Below, in pieces: positions 1-7,870 of a DNA stretch of 64,000 nucleotides. The stretch is from a virus. A program made the translations under genes and the position numbers. The stretch lies in IMG/VR virus record IMGVR_UViG_3300027763_000032, positions 1-64,000 of that record; one strand, written 5' to 3'. Under the pieces are notes generated by a model. That model was given only the letters and a program-made list of their open reading frames with translations. It searched no databases and was not told where the DNA came from. Position 1 is the stretch's first letter, and the number at the start of each line of letters is the position of its first letter.

Positions 1-102
1 CCTGCATTTCTAAATCGTATTTTGAGTAATTTAACCGATGAACAAGCACCTGCAATTTTACCATTAATTGTTGCACAATTTCCAGGAGTAGAAATAAAAT
101 GA
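1..102 (+). CDS. C-terminal end of an unidentified protein (5' partial)
   Basis: The frame is open from the window edge for 33 codons and stops at TGA 100-102. The visible tail reads as a helix-prone stretch (LTDEQAPAILPLIVAQF). Its stop overlaps the ATG of the next gene as ATGA, which is the usual tight packing in this phage. The start lies outside the window, and the fragment is too short to classify. Confidence 0.6.
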   Translation, partial: PAFLNRILSNLTDEQAPAILPLIVAQFPGVEIK

Positions 103-329
103 AAGTAGTTAGCATATCAGATAAGAGTAAAGAAAAAAAGAAAGCGGATCTTTTAGAGATTCTTGATCATCTACGTGCCCAAGTAGAAGAAGGCACCATA
201 ACAGAGTTTGTGGCCGCAAGCATAGACGAAGACGGTGACGTACAAATACATGCGGCCTGTGCAGATTTTCCGGGTGCGGTTGGCCTGTTTGAAATTGGTA
301 AACACATTCTAATTACACAGGACGCATAA
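99..329 (+). CDS. Small conserved-type phage protein, unknown function
   Basis: A 76-residue protein begins at the ATGA overlap with the preceding gene and ends in a TAATG overlap with the next, so it is translationally coupled on both sides. The first 25 residues are very rich in Lys/Asp/Glu and probably helical. The second half (FVAASIDEDGDVQIHA) looks like beta strands. There is no signal peptide, membrane segment or metal motif. I do not recognise the family. Its position in a tight operon ahead of the ligase suggests an early or middle accessory protein. Confidence 0.65.
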   Translation: MKVVSISDKSKEKKKADLLEILDHLRAQVEEGTITEFVAASIDEDGDVQIHAACADFPGAVGLFEIGKHILITQDA

Positions 330-1027
330 TGGCCAGCTTGAAAGACATGCCATTTACAGTAGTAGAGGCATTGACCTTTGCCTGTTGTATCTATAGGGAA
401 AAAGGCTATACCAGCACCAGCAGTTATACAGCAGGGGATCAGCAGAGTTATACTAACAAGGACATGCTGACCTTTGAACTCTTGCCGCAATTGGCTGGTA
501 GTACATATCTCTTAAAGTTTACACCTACAGTAGAAGACATTGATCAAGCATTAGCCATTATCAAACACTTTCGCAAACTTAGCTTTGGCGTTATTGGTGA
601 CACACTTAATGACTATATGGGTAGAGTCTTTGGTGTTACTCAAAACGAAAATATTACTATGAAGGATTTTGGAGTATTGGCAAGCGTTCCCCAAGTCTAT
701 GATCGTGAGATTAACGAGAAACAGGTCAAGGCCGCAATTAAAGATACAGTAAAAGCCTATCTAGGACAGGAAGGGGATACCATTGTACTTAACATTCGGT
801 ATATACAAAGCAAGCCTGTGCCACAGATTGGATGTTTTAGCCATACTGCCATAACCGATGGCAACTATTTGGTGAGTTTTTTGAGCAAAGAATTGTTGGG
901 TATTGCAGGATCTAGCCAACAAATACGAGCCAAAGTAAAGAAACATTCGGTAAACTTTACCTCCAAAACACCCGAAACACAGTTAAATTATGTCAAAGTA
1001 CTTGACAGAGAGTTTGTTTGGCTGTAA
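329..1027 (+). CDS. Unknown 232-aa phage protein
   Basis: The protein starts at TAATG, overlapping the stop of the 76-aa gene by one base. It is a soluble mixed alpha/beta protein without membrane segments. Two cysteines sit together near residue 19 and no metal site is obvious. It has no motif I can name. Its stop codon TAA (1025-1027) is the first half of the -10 hexamer of the promoter that drives the downstream DNA ligase, so the 3' end of this gene doubles as a regulatory region. Confidence 0.65.
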   Translation: MASLKDMPFTVVEALTFACCIYREKGYTSTSSYTAGDQQSYTNKDMLTFELLPQLAGSTYLLKFTPTVEDIDQALAIIKHFRKLSFGVIGDTLNDYMGRVFGVTQNENITMKDFGVLASVPQVYDREINEKQVKAAIKDTVKAYLGQEGDTIVLNIRYIQSKPVPQIGCFSHTAITDGNYLVSFLSKELLGIAGSSQQIRAKVKKHSVNFTSKTPETQLNYVKVLDREFVWL

Positions 1028-1030
1028 AAT
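1002..1030 (+). promoter_or_regulatory. Sigma70-type promoter for the DNA ligase gene
   Basis: TTGACA (1002-1007), a 17-bp spacer and TAAAAT (1025-1030). The -10 overlaps the stop codon of the upstream gene and forms one arm of a short inverted repeat, TAAAAT-ATA-ATTTTA (1025-1039). A Shine-Dalgarno AGAAGGAA follows ahead of the ATG at 1055. Confidence 0.75.
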
Positions 1031-1054
1031 ATAATTTTAAACAGAAGGAATATC

Positions 1055-2377
1055 ATGAGCGATCCTTGCTACACAGTTATTAGTACCTTAGAAGACCACC
1101 CTAGTCGTTTGAATAAAGAAGCCATTGTTTTGGCACAAGCTGAAATGGCCAATGATGAGTTTTTTCAAGGATGCCGATTAGCTTTGGATCCAATGATTAC
1201 TTTTGGGGTTAAACAAGTTCCGGAGAAAAAAGATGAAGACGGCCCTGGGTTCAATTGGGATAGTTTTATTGTGCTTGCTGGCAACCTACGCGATCGTAAC
1301 CTCACCGGCCACGATGCTCGCGATGCCATTGCTGAAGCTGTAAAGCTGTCAACTAAGAATGAATGGAATGGATGGTATCGACGAATCCTTATTAAGGACT
1401 TGCGCTGTGGTACTAGTGAAAAGACTATCAATAAAGTAGTGGAAAAGAAATATGCTAGTTACGCTATTCCTGTATTCGGTTGTCAGCTTGCTCACGATAG
1501 TGCTAATCATGAGTCTAAGGTATCGGGCAAAAAACTTATCGAAGTTAAACTCGACGGAGTTAGAGTCATTACTATTGTTCGTAGTGATGGTCGGGTGGAT
1601 ATGTTCAGTCGAAATGGTAAAGAACTTGCTAATTTTCCACACGTTATAGAACAGATTAGTTCAGTTGTTAAAAAAGCGCCACCTAAGTATGATCTAGTAT
1701 TAGATGGTGAAATTATGTCTAGCAGTTTTCAGGACTTGATGACACAGGTGCATCGCAAAAGTGATGTCAAAGCCAATGATGCAATTTTGAATCTATTTGA
1801 CATGTGCCCATTGAGTAACTTTGAACAAGGTAGTTGGGATAAAAGTCAGACAGTTCGCAGCCAAATGGTGCAGGCTTGGGTGGAGAAGAATCACTTAGAC
1901 TTGCCTAATGTCACGTGCCTTGCTAACGAACTAGTTGATTTAGATACTAGCGAAGGTCAATTACGTTACAAAGAAATTAATGCACAGGCAGTAGCAGGTG
2001 GCTACGAAGGCATTATGATCAAAGATCCAGAAGCTGGATACGAATGTAAGCGTAGTGTAGCCTGGCTCAAGTTAAAACCATTTATTGAAGTTTCATTGGA
2101 GGTTAAAGATGTTGAAGAAGGTACAGGAAAAAATATTGGACGTCTTGGCGCATTGGTATGTGAAGGCATCGATGACGGCAAGTCAATTCGGGTCAATGTT
2201 GGAAGTGGTTTTACTGACGACAATCGCATTGATTATTGGTGTAGTCGGGATCTTATTCCTGGTAACATCGTAGAAGTCCGTGCTGATGCAGTAACACAGA
2301 ATCAGGATGGCACTTACAGTTTGCGATTCCCACGTTTTAAGGGCTTCCGTGGTTTTGAAGTAGGAGAGAAAATATGA
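1055..2377 (+). CDS. ATP-dependent DNA ligase (T4 gp30-like role)
   Basis: A 440-residue ATP-dependent DNA ligase that seals nicks during replication and repair through a lysyl-AMP intermediate. The nucleotidyltransferase motifs are in order: motif I KLDG at 165-168 (catalytic Lys165), SRNG at 185-188 (motif Ia/II region), DGE at 217-219 (motif III), EGIMIKDP at 318-325 (motif IV) and WLKLKP at 337-342 (motif V). The roughly 140 N-terminal residues are the helical DNA-binding region expected for T4-type ligases, and the C-terminal ~100 residues fit an OB fold. It is slightly shorter than T4 gp30. It has its own sigma70 promoter and a good Shine-Dalgarno, and its stop overlaps the next start (ATGA). 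Confidence 0.93.
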   Translation: MSDPCYTVISTLEDHPSRLNKEAIVLAQAEMANDEFFQGCRLALDPMITFGVKQVPEKKDEDGPGFNWDSFIVLAGNLRDRNLTGHDARDAIAEAVKLSTKNEWNGWYRRILIKDLRCGTSEKTINKVVEKKYASYAIPVFGCQLAHDSANHESKVSGKKLIEVKLDGVRVITIVRSDGRVDMFSRNGKELANFPHVIEQISSVVKKAPPKYDLVLDGEIMSSSFQDLMTQVHRKSDVKANDAILNLFDMCPLSNFEQGSWDKSQTVRSQMVQAWVEKNHLDLPNVTCLANELVDLDTSEGQLRYKEINAQAVAGGYEGIMIKDPEAGYECKRSVAWLKLKPFIEVSLEVKDVEEGTGKNIGRLGALVCEGIDDGKSIRVNVGSGFTDDNRIDYWCSRDLIPGNIVEVRADAVTQNQDGTYSLRFPRFKGFRGFEVGEKI

Positions 2378-2574
2378 CAGAGATAAGCAGAGTCACTGCT
2401 CAAAATACAGAAATATATCGACAGACAGAAATTAAAAAGCTGGACAAGCGGCACGAAGAACTTCGCATAGAAGAACAGCGTGTTAGGCTCAATCTCAAAG
2501 CTAACGAAGAAGCAAGACTTGATATGAATCGCCGGATGAATCGCCCGGGACAAAACGTAGATAAAATGGCATGA
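2374..2574 (+). CDS. Small charged coiled-coil protein, unknown
   Basis: A 66-residue protein that starts at the ATGA overlap with the ligase gene. Residues 10-55 are an almost uninterrupted run of Glu, Lys, Arg and Gln with spaced Leu/Ile, the pattern of an amphipathic helix or coiled coil (EIKKLDKRHEELRIEEQRV). There is no catalytic motif. Coupling to ligase and to the following 74-aa gene suggests co-regulation rather than a specific function. Confidence 0.6.
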   Translation: MTEISRVTAQNTEIYRQTEIKKLDKRHEELRIEEQRVRLNLKANEEARLDMNRRMNRPGQNVDKMA

Positions 2575-2795
2575 ATATAACAGCTCATCAAAGTAACATT
2601 AAGACCATCCGACAAGGTGATCCTAAGTTTACACTCAAAGACAAGTTTGTTACCTGTCCACGAGCCGGTTTTGAGATTAACGAAAAGTGCCCAACCGAAT
2701 ATCGGCAGATGTTAATGACTGCTCTAGACCTTGGTTGGATTAAACCTGTAGCACATATGTATGGAAAAGAACTAACAATGGACGCCCTAAGATGA
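2571..2795 (+). CDS. Unknown 74-aa protein
   Basis: Starts at an ATGA overlap and ends at another (2792-2795), so it lies inside a coupled chain of four genes. It has two cysteines about 13 residues apart (FVTCPRAGFEINEKCP, residues 27-42) and an otherwise featureless soluble sequence. A metal site is possible but there are only two candidate ligands. I do not recognise the family. Confidence 0.6.
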   Translation: MNITAHQSNIKTIRQGDPKFTLKDKFVTCPRAGFEINEKCPTEYRQMLMTALDLGWIKPVAHMYGKELTMDALR

Positions 2796-3382
2796 AACAA
2801 GAACTAGATAACCTGTTGTGCGAGAAATATCCAAAGATGATGGTGAACCGCAACAAGAACATGCAGGAAACTTGTATGTGTTGGGGCTTTGAATGTGGCG
2901 ATGGCTGGTTCAATATTTTAGATCAGCTAATGGGCAATATCCAACACCATATTGATTGGAAAGAGAAACAAAAAAAGTGGGCTATCGATTACAACGAAAT
3001 GGCCGCGCAGGCCAAGGCTGGTAACTTTGATCTGTTCGAAGAAACTATGAAGGCCTTGCCCAACGATGAATACAAAGAAAAGCGTCTAGCAGAAATCGTA
3101 GCTGATGATTTTAGAACTGTACCCGAGTCAATTCCACAAGTGACCTTGGATCAAGTCAAAGAAAAGTTTGGCACACTACGTTTCTACTACAGCGGCGGTG
3201 ACGATTATATCAGCGGTATGGTATCATTGGCAGAAAGCATGAGTGGGGTTACTTGCGAAGGCTGTGGCAACATTGGTGAACGCCGAGGTGGCGGTTGGGT
3301 GCATACCTATTGTACACCATGTGAAGAAAATCGCGAAGCCGAACGTGCTAGTTACGCAAAGCAAAATGGCTTTGAAGAATGA
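2792..3382 (+). CDS. Phage protein with C-terminal four-Cys zinc site
   Basis: A 196-residue protein. The C-terminal third holds KEKFGTLRFYYSGGDD followed by CEGCG, 18 residues and CTPC, a convincing CxxC...CxxC zinc-binding ribbon (about residues 151-176). The same arrangement, a KFGTLRFYY strand pair before a Cys4 knuckle, occurs in uncharacterised proteins of many tailed phages. The N-terminal half is helical, with a CMCWGFECGDGW segment near residue 30 that could hold further ligands. It is translationally coupled to the gene upstream. The function is unknown; nucleic-acid or protein binding is the usual role of such ribbons. Confidence 0.75.
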   Translation: MKQELDNLLCEKYPKMMVNRNKNMQETCMCWGFECGDGWFNILDQLMGNIQHHIDWKEKQKKWAIDYNEMAAQAKAGNFDLFEETMKALPNDEYKEKRLAEIVADDFRTVPESIPQVTLDQVKEKFGTLRFYYSGGDDYISGMVSLAESMSGVTCEGCGNIGERRGGGWVHTYCTPCEENREAERASYAKQNGFEE

Positions 3383-3719
3383 TGCACAGGGGCATTTAGG
3401 TGCCATACCAAAAGAGCCCACGTTTGAAGTAATGGTAATAGATGGATTTGCACATCGAATCCACAAAACTGTGGTACATAGATTCACAATGGGCGATGTT
3501 GAAGATCCAGACTTGTATGCGGCTGAACCATTACTGGCTTGGCAACATAGTGAAATGGGCAAATGGATTATGGCTAGAGCAGTTGACACGCCCGAATGGC
3601 ACAGAATGGCAGACATAATGAACTATGGTTACCAATATGCCGTTGTTGCCAAACTAAAAGAAAAAGATTACACCTATTGGGTCCTTAAGTGGGCCAATGA
3701 CATTGACAAGAAACGTTAA
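3366..3719 (+). CDS. Unknown 118-aa protein (start uncertain)
   Basis: The frame is open from 3243, but starting there would bury 140 bases in the zinc-protein gene. ATG 3366 gives a 17-base overlap typical of this genome. ATG 3432 is a second option. No strong Shine-Dalgarno decides between them. The product is soluble with several Trp and His residues (VDTPEWHRMADIMNYGYQY), which suggests a compact fold. The 3' end contains the -35 element of the next promoter. Family not recognised. Confidence 0.6.
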   Translation: MALKNDAQGHLGAIPKEPTFEVMVIDGFAHRIHKTVVHRFTMGDVEDPDLYAAEPLLAWQHSEMGKWIMARAVDTPEWHRMADIMNYGYQYAVVAKLKEKDYTYWVLKWANDIDKKR

Positions 3720-3731
3720 ATGTAGTATAAT
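3703..3731 (+). promoter_or_regulatory. Sigma70-type promoter placed for a leaderless mRNA
   Basis: TTGACA (3703-3708), a 17-bp spacer and TATAAT (3726-3731). Only six bases separate the -10 from the ATG at 3738, so initiation at the usual distance would begin at or next to the start codon. The -10 lies inside the perfect inverted repeat TAGTAT-A-ATACTA. Confidence 0.75.
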
Positions 3732-3737
3732 ACTAAT

Positions 3738-4598
3738 ATGAAAATCAAACTTGTATCAGACTTGCACTTGGAGTTTAGTGATATCAACATCACTAATGAC
3801 GACAACTGTGATGTCCTTATTCTAGGCGGCGACATTATGATCGCACAGGATCTACACGATCATCCAGAACCAAACAATACTGCCGATCAGGCCGCCATTG
3901 CCAACGGCACCGGTCTAGGTCGTAGACAGCAGGCCTCTCAAAGATATCGTGACTTCTTAAAGCGTTGTAGTTTTCAATTTTCGCATGTAATTTATATTGC
4001 CGGAAACCATGAATTTTACAATGGCAAGTTCTATGCTGGTATTGACTACCTGCGTGAAGAGTGCGCCAAATATCCTAATGTCTACTTTTTAGAATGTGAC
4101 ACTAAGGTCATTGATGATGTGACATTCATCGGTGGTACACTTTGGACTGACATGAATAAAGGTGATCCGTTGACCATGCATGCCATTGAAGGTATGATGA
4201 ATGACTTCCGTATCATTAAAAACGACAAGCGTAACTATGCTTCGATGAGTGCTAGAGACGTTGCAGGACGTCATGCTCGTACATTGGCTTACTTTAGAAG
4301 TGTACTTGCAGAACAACATGACAAAAAGTTTGTTGTGGTTGGGCATCACAGTCCTAGTTTCCAAAGTATGCATCCAAGCTATGCCCACGAAACACTGATG
4401 AATGGCGGCTATCACAGTGACTTGAGTGAATTCATTATGGATCATCCACAGATTAAACTGTGGACACATGGACATACTCATCATCCGTTTGATTATGTCA
4501 TAGGAGAAACTCGTGTGGTATGTAATCCGCGCGGTTATGAAAACGATGGTTACAGCGAAGACACAGGTTGGAACCCTAATATTGTATTGGAAGTATAA
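3738..4598 (+). CDS. Calcineurin-like metallophosphoesterase
   Basis: A 286-residue phosphoesterase of the calcineurin-like superfamily, which hydrolyses phosphomono- or diesters with two metal ions. All signature blocks are visible: SDLHLEF (Asp8, His10), GGD (Asp32), GNHEF (Asn90, His91), GHHSP in the middle and THGHTHH near residue 250. The substrate cannot be read from sequence; cyclic nucleotides, nucleic-acid ends and nucleotide second messengers are all precedented. The promoter predicts a leaderless transcript. The next gene starts on the last base of this stop codon (TAATG). Confidence 0.9.
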   Translation: MKIKLVSDLHLEFSDINITNDDNCDVLILGGDIMIAQDLHDHPEPNNTADQAAIANGTGLGRRQQASQRYRDFLKRCSFQFSHVIYIAGNHEFYNGKFYAGIDYLREECAKYPNVYFLECDTKVIDDVTFIGGTLWTDMNKGDPLTMHAIEGMMNDFRIIKNDKRNYASMSARDVAGRHARTLAYFRSVLAEQHDKKFVVVGHHSPSFQSMHPSYAHETLMNGGYHSDLSEFIMDHPQIKLWTHGHTHHPFDYVIGETRVVCNPRGYENDGYSEDTGWNPNIVLEV

Positions 4599-5038
4599 TG
4601 AAAATTGGACTTAGTTATAGCCGTTGCGTTAGAGATATTGTCGACGGCAAAGTAGACATTGATGATGTACTAGTATTGATTACTCGTACAGATTTTGATC
4701 CGCATGATGATGAACAGTGGAGGGGTATATGGATTGGCTATGGCGGTGGTACAGAAAATGCTTACTCAAATGGATTCTTTAGTCACAGCAATCCAGAATG
4801 GGCTGGCTACGACGATGAGGATCTATTCCGCTCAGTGAGTATTGAACTTTGGGAAAGAGGCCTGTTGCATCAGCCACGCAAGTTTGGTGCTCACCCCAGA
4901 CGTCGTCCAGAAATTTGGCTAGAAGCCGTGTTGCCTAGCAGTGAGCTAGATCGTAACCCTGCGGCCAAGACTGCATGGGATAAATTTCAAATGATTGCAG
5001 GATTGACTAACGTAGAGTTAGACGACAAGTACAAATGA
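4598..5038 (+). CDS. Conserved T4-like phage protein, unknown
   Basis: A 146-residue soluble protein starting at TAATG. The opening block MKIGLSYSRCVRDIVDG and the later block EQWRGIWIGYGGG, together with PRRRPEIWLE and NPAAKTAWDKFQ, resemble an uncharacterised protein found across T4-like marine phages, though I recall this only from general familiarity. There are no membrane segments and no recognised catalytic motif. It is coupled on both sides (stop overlaps next start as ATGA). Confidence 0.7.
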   Translation: MKIGLSYSRCVRDIVDGKVDIDDVLVLITRTDFDPHDDEQWRGIWIGYGGGTENAYSNGFFSHSNPEWAGYDDEDLFRSVSIELWERGLLHQPRKFGAHPRRRPEIWLEAVLPSSELDRNPAAKTAWDKFQMIAGLTNVELDDKYK

Positions 5039-5403
5039 TTAAAGGTTTAATGGGTACCACAGGTTTAACAGTAAGTGGCGGTGACACTAGCCTGCCTTAT
5101 GTTAATCAAAATCCTAACAACCCTATACAAGGTATGATACGTATTAACATGACAGCGTTGGAAGTGTTTAATGGTACCTCTTGGCAGTCATTGCCCAGCA
5201 GTTATGCCACTGTAAGTTTAGATCAAGAAGTTCTAGATGTTATCCAATGGGCTAGAACTCAACGTACTATGGCCATGAATCGTTTAACCCTTGCTCAAAA
5301 AAATCCTGCACTAATGAAAGCCCTCGAAGCTGTTAAACGTGCAGAAGATAATTTTGAGTTACTGTCAACTATTGCCGGAGAATACGAGCATGTCGAACGT
5401 TAA
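5035..5403 (+). CDS. Small protein with fibre-like N-terminus, unknown
   Basis: 122 residues in two parts. Residues 1-60 are Gly/Asn/Ser/Thr-rich (GMIRINMTALEVFNGTSW), resembling the short beta modules of phage fibres, where a peptide prints as GxIRxN...LExxxGxxW. Residues 60-122 are strongly helical and charged. This mix hints at a virion-associated adaptor, but the gene sits far from the fibre cluster. It begins in an ATGA overlap with the gene upstream. Confidence 0.6.
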   Translation: MIKGLMGTTGLTVSGGDTSLPYVNQNPNNPIQGMIRINMTALEVFNGTSWQSLPSSYATVSLDQEVLDVIQWARTQRTMAMNRLTLAQKNPALMKALEAVKRAEDNFELLSTIAGEYEHVER

Positions 5404-5626
5404 AATTAGATACGATGATCACTGTAGTGTTAAAAACGTTGCAAGTGGTAAAAGTGTAGAAGCTGAAATATTAGCCTTTAATGAAGGACGTAATCTAACA
5501 GTAGTTTTGAATAAGAGTGTAAAGGTTCTTATGAACTGGAATGGTCGTATGTACGAAGGTCGTATGGCTGGTATGGATTTTACAAGCAATGGTCCTAAGG
5601 GTCAACAATATTCGGAGGGAAGATGA
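5390..5626 (+). CDS. Small beta-rich protein, unknown
   Basis: 78 residues from ATG 5390, chosen because GGAG lies nine bases upstream and the overlap with the previous gene is then only 14 bases; an upstream in-frame start at 5339 has neither. The sequence alternates hydrophobic and polar residues (EAEILAFNEGRNLTVVLNKSVKVLMNW), suggesting a small beta barrel. No motif is recognised. The stop overlaps the next gene (ATGA at 5623). Confidence 0.6.
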   Translation: MSNVKIRYDDHCSVKNVASGKSVEAEILAFNEGRNLTVVLNKSVKVLMNWNGRMYEGRMAGMDFTSNGPKGQQYSEGR

Positions 5627-6330
5627 GTAACGTATTAGAAGTAACTGATTGGATTAAAGATTTTGAGTTAACAGCAACCTACGAAGAAAAGCCTGAGACG
5701 TATAAGTTTGATCTATTAGAAGCGGCTGTTGTTTTATATGATCATGCTCCTGCATTTTTGAGTATTGAAGAGTCCAGAGTATTAGACGCTATTGATCAAA
5801 AGATTAAAGACCGTGCAGAAGCCATTCGCAAATTCTATACCAAACAATGGTTTTGGAACTCGCTGTCTAGTAATAGAAGTCTTAGTCCATTTCGACAACG
5901 TGCTCACTATCTACTTGAAAGCCGGACTCGAGAAGTTACAAAGAGAGATATAGGTATATACGTAAAACTGCCGTGGTTCTACGAGGAAGATATGATCTAT
6001 AACGAATTTAAAAAGACGCTAAACACAACACGAGATATCCCTACTGTTAATCACAACAGGAATAAAGTACAGATTGCTCTTACATTTCTAAAGACAACAA
6101 ACGGATGGCAGGGTAAACGTCGATCAACTCGCTATTGGTTTAAAGACGATGCAGACTATTTGTATTGCATTGATTTGGAAATGACTAATCCTCTAATGAA
6201 TATGTTTGACGAAGCAGTCAAAGAACAAATCACTTGTTTATTCGAAACACTCATTCAAACTGATCGCATTGATCAATTGTATTTTTACAAACTTAATCAA
6301 TATAAACTCTTAAAGGAAAACAATGTCTAA
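5623..6330 (+). CDS. Unknown 235-aa protein
   Basis: A soluble, mainly helical 235-residue protein with many aromatics ([22 protein letters not shown]). It contains several basic helices ([17 protein letters not shown]) but no recognisable nucleotide or metal motif. Coupled by ATGA to the gene before. The next gene, clpP, begins inside its last codons (overlap 6323-6330), so this protein and ClpP are co-expressed; whether it is an adaptor is open. Confidence 0.6.
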   Translation: MSNVLEVTDWIKDFELTATYEEKPETYKFDLLEAAVVLYDHAPAFLSIEESRVLDAIDQKIKDRAEAIRKFYTKQWFWNSLSSNRSLSPFRQRAHYLLESRTREVTKRDIGIYVKLPWFYEEDMIYNEFKKTLNTTRDIPTVNHNRNKVQIALTFLKTTNGWQGKRRSTRYWFKDDADYLYCIDLEMTNPLMNMFDEAVKEQITCLFETLIQTDRIDQLYFYKLNQYKLLKENNV

Positions 6331-6916
6331 TTTAGTACCAATGGTAGTTGAGTCTACTAGTAAAGGTGAACGTGCCTATGACATCTATAGTCGATTGCTG
6401 AAGGATCGCATTGTTATGTTAGATACGGATGTCAATGAACACTCTGCTAGTCTAGTAGTTGCACAGATGCTGTTTTTAGAAAGTGAAGATCCTAACAAGG
6501 ACATCAGTTTCTTTATTAATAGTCCAGGTGGCATTATTACTGCCGGTATGGCCATCTATGATACAATGCAGTTTATCAAATGTGATGTTCAGACCATTGT
6601 AATGGGACAGGCCTGTAGCATGGGATCATTCCTAGCACAAGCGGGTGCGGCAGGCAAGCGTAAAATACTTCCCTATGCTCGTCACATGATACATCAGCCT
6701 AGTGGCGGTGCTCGTGGTATGCAGAGCGACATCGAAATCCAATACAAAGAGATTACCAAGATGAAAACAATCTTAACTGAACTCTATGTCAAGCACAATA
6801 CTAAAGGCAAGACCTACGGGGACTTTGAACGTGATATGGATCGCGATACCTTTATGTCAGCACAAGAGTCACTAGACTACGGATTGTGTGACGAAATTAT
6901 TACCAAGCGTCCATGA
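6323..6916 (+). CDS. clpP: ClpP-family ATP-dependent protease proteolytic subunit
   Basis: 197 residues, the normal length of a processed ClpP. The serine protease triad is complete: Ser99 in GQACSMGSF, His124 in [11 protein letters not shown] and Asp175 in DRDTFMSA. The oligomerisation and oxyanion segments FFINSPGG (63-70) and the handle helix after residue 130 are also present. ClpP forms a tetradecameric barrel that needs a AAA+ unfoldase; a ClpA-type partner with an IGF docking loop is encoded at 55212. The start at 6323 has Shine-Dalgarno AAAGGAAA. There is no obvious propeptide. The gene overlaps its neighbours on both sides. Confidence 0.95.
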   Translation: MSNLVPMVVESTSKGERAYDIYSRLLKDRIVMLDTDVNEHSASLVVAQMLFLESEDPNKDISFFINSPGGIITAGMAIYDTMQFIKCDVQTIVMGQACSMGSFLAQAGAAGKRKILPYARHMIHQPSGGARGMQSDIEIQYKEITKMKTILTELYVKHNTKGKTYGDFERDMDRDTFMSAQESLDYGLCDEIITKRP

Positions 6917-7479
6917 CCATACTTTACCAGAATGGTTGGGAAACTGTAGAAACTTTTGACTTTAGCAGTTTAATCACTGCTAAGGATCAAAAGTTAGCTA
7001 TGGTTGATATTGAACAGGTCATTGCTAGCGGAAACTATTTTAAGAATAGTCCTCCCTATCAAACCAATATTAATATTTTTAATCACCCAGGCGAACATTG
7101 GCTAAAGTTTAGAATGAGCTTTACATTCAGTTGTTTCATGTATTTGAAGAAAGAAGTAAAAATTAATCAAATCCAGTCCTGGAGTTTTATGACTTCAAAT
7201 GCTGTTGTAGAGGATCGAGATAATCTATGGCATACTCATCAATACGGTACTGAACGAGCCCTGTCTGGAATTTGGTACTTGCACATTCCAGATGACGTTG
7301 AATCTCGTAGTCAATGCGGTACTGAGTTTGCCGTCAATGGTGTGGAGCAACCTGAACGCTGGGTTGCAGAACCACAGAACTTTAGTTGGTTAATATATCC
7401 GGGTAAACTTTGGCACAGACCAATGCCTCCACAATCAAGCAAGAATAGATTTATTATTGCCGCAGACATGATATTTTAA
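6913..7479 (+). CDS. 2OG-Fe(II) dioxygenase-like protein
   Basis: 188 residues. The double-stranded beta-helix pattern of 2-oxoglutarate/Fe(II) oxygenases is visible: LWHTHQ (His107/His109), [16 protein letters not shown] (Glu138), then [12 protein letters not shown] (His168) and [11 protein letters not shown] (Arg179). This order (WHxH, LSG-YYL, distal His, Arg) matches the putative 2OG-Fe(II) oxygenase family found in many T4-like phages. The substrate is unknown; hydroxylation of proteins or nucleic acid bases is typical of relatives. It starts at an ATGA overlap with clpP. Confidence 0.75.
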   Translation: MTILYQNGWETVETFDFSSLITAKDQKLAMVDIEQVIASGNYFKNSPPYQTNINIFNHPGEHWLKFRMSFTFSCFMYLKKEVKINQIQSWSFMTSNAVVEDRDNLWHTHQYGTERALSGIWYLHIPDDVESRSQCGTEFAVNGVEQPERWVAEPQNFSWLIYPGKLWHRPMPPQSSKNRFIIAADMIF

Positions 7480-7486
7480 GGAACAT

Positions 7487-7792
7487 ATGACAGATATTAC
7501 AGAATTAGCAGAGTTTAATGAAACATGGTATAGTACTGCCAATGAAGAAGAACGTAAACAGTTTCGTGAATGGCTTTTAGGTGTACTCAATATGCATGAA
7601 AATGTTGAAGTTACCTTTAAAAAGGCTGACGGAACTATTCGTGAAATGAAGTGTACACTCAAAGAAGGCATCCGTCCAGAAGTCAAGGACCCAAAAACTT
7701 CAGACTCACTCTGCACAGTTTGGGCAACAGATGTCACTGCATGGCGCAGTTTCAAGTTCGAAAACATCACCAAAATCAACTTTAGCCTCTAA
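7487..7792 (+). CDS. WYL_2/SH3 beta-barrel fold protein
   Basis: 101 residues. After a helical N-terminus, the segment VEVTFKKADGTIREMKCTL and the closing VWATDVTAWRSFKFENI match the small Sm/SH3-like barrel family (WYL_2, DUF2693) common in T4-like phages. Members are small and of unknown role, presumed nucleic-acid or protein binders. The Shine-Dalgarno AAGGA lies just before ATG 7487. It is the last gene before a strong promoter. Confidence 0.75.
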   Translation: MTDITELAEFNETWYSTANEEERKQFREWLLGVLNMHENVEVTFKKADGTIREMKCTLKEGIRPEVKDPKTSDSLCTVWATDVTAWRSFKFENITKINFSL

Positions 7793-7809
7793 GTTGAGCC
7801 CAAAAGAGC

Positions 7810-7838
7810 TTGACAAAGTGGCCGTTTGACTATATAAT
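7810..7838 (+). promoter_or_regulatory. Full-consensus sigma70 promoter
   Basis: TTGACA (7810-7815), 17-bp spacer, TATAAT (7833-7838): both hexamers match consensus exactly. Unlike several other promoters here it leaves a normal 5' leader of about 25 bases, with Shine-Dalgarno TAGGAG before the ATG at 7871. Confidence 0.85.
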
Positions 7839-7870
7839 ATGTTTATTGTTTAGTTAACTTAGGAGCAAAA

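Noticed and set aside
3243-3365. N-terminal extension of the gene ending at 3719
   Set aside because: It lies within the zinc-ribbon coding region of the previous gene; overlap of 140 bases is not seen for any other gene pair here.
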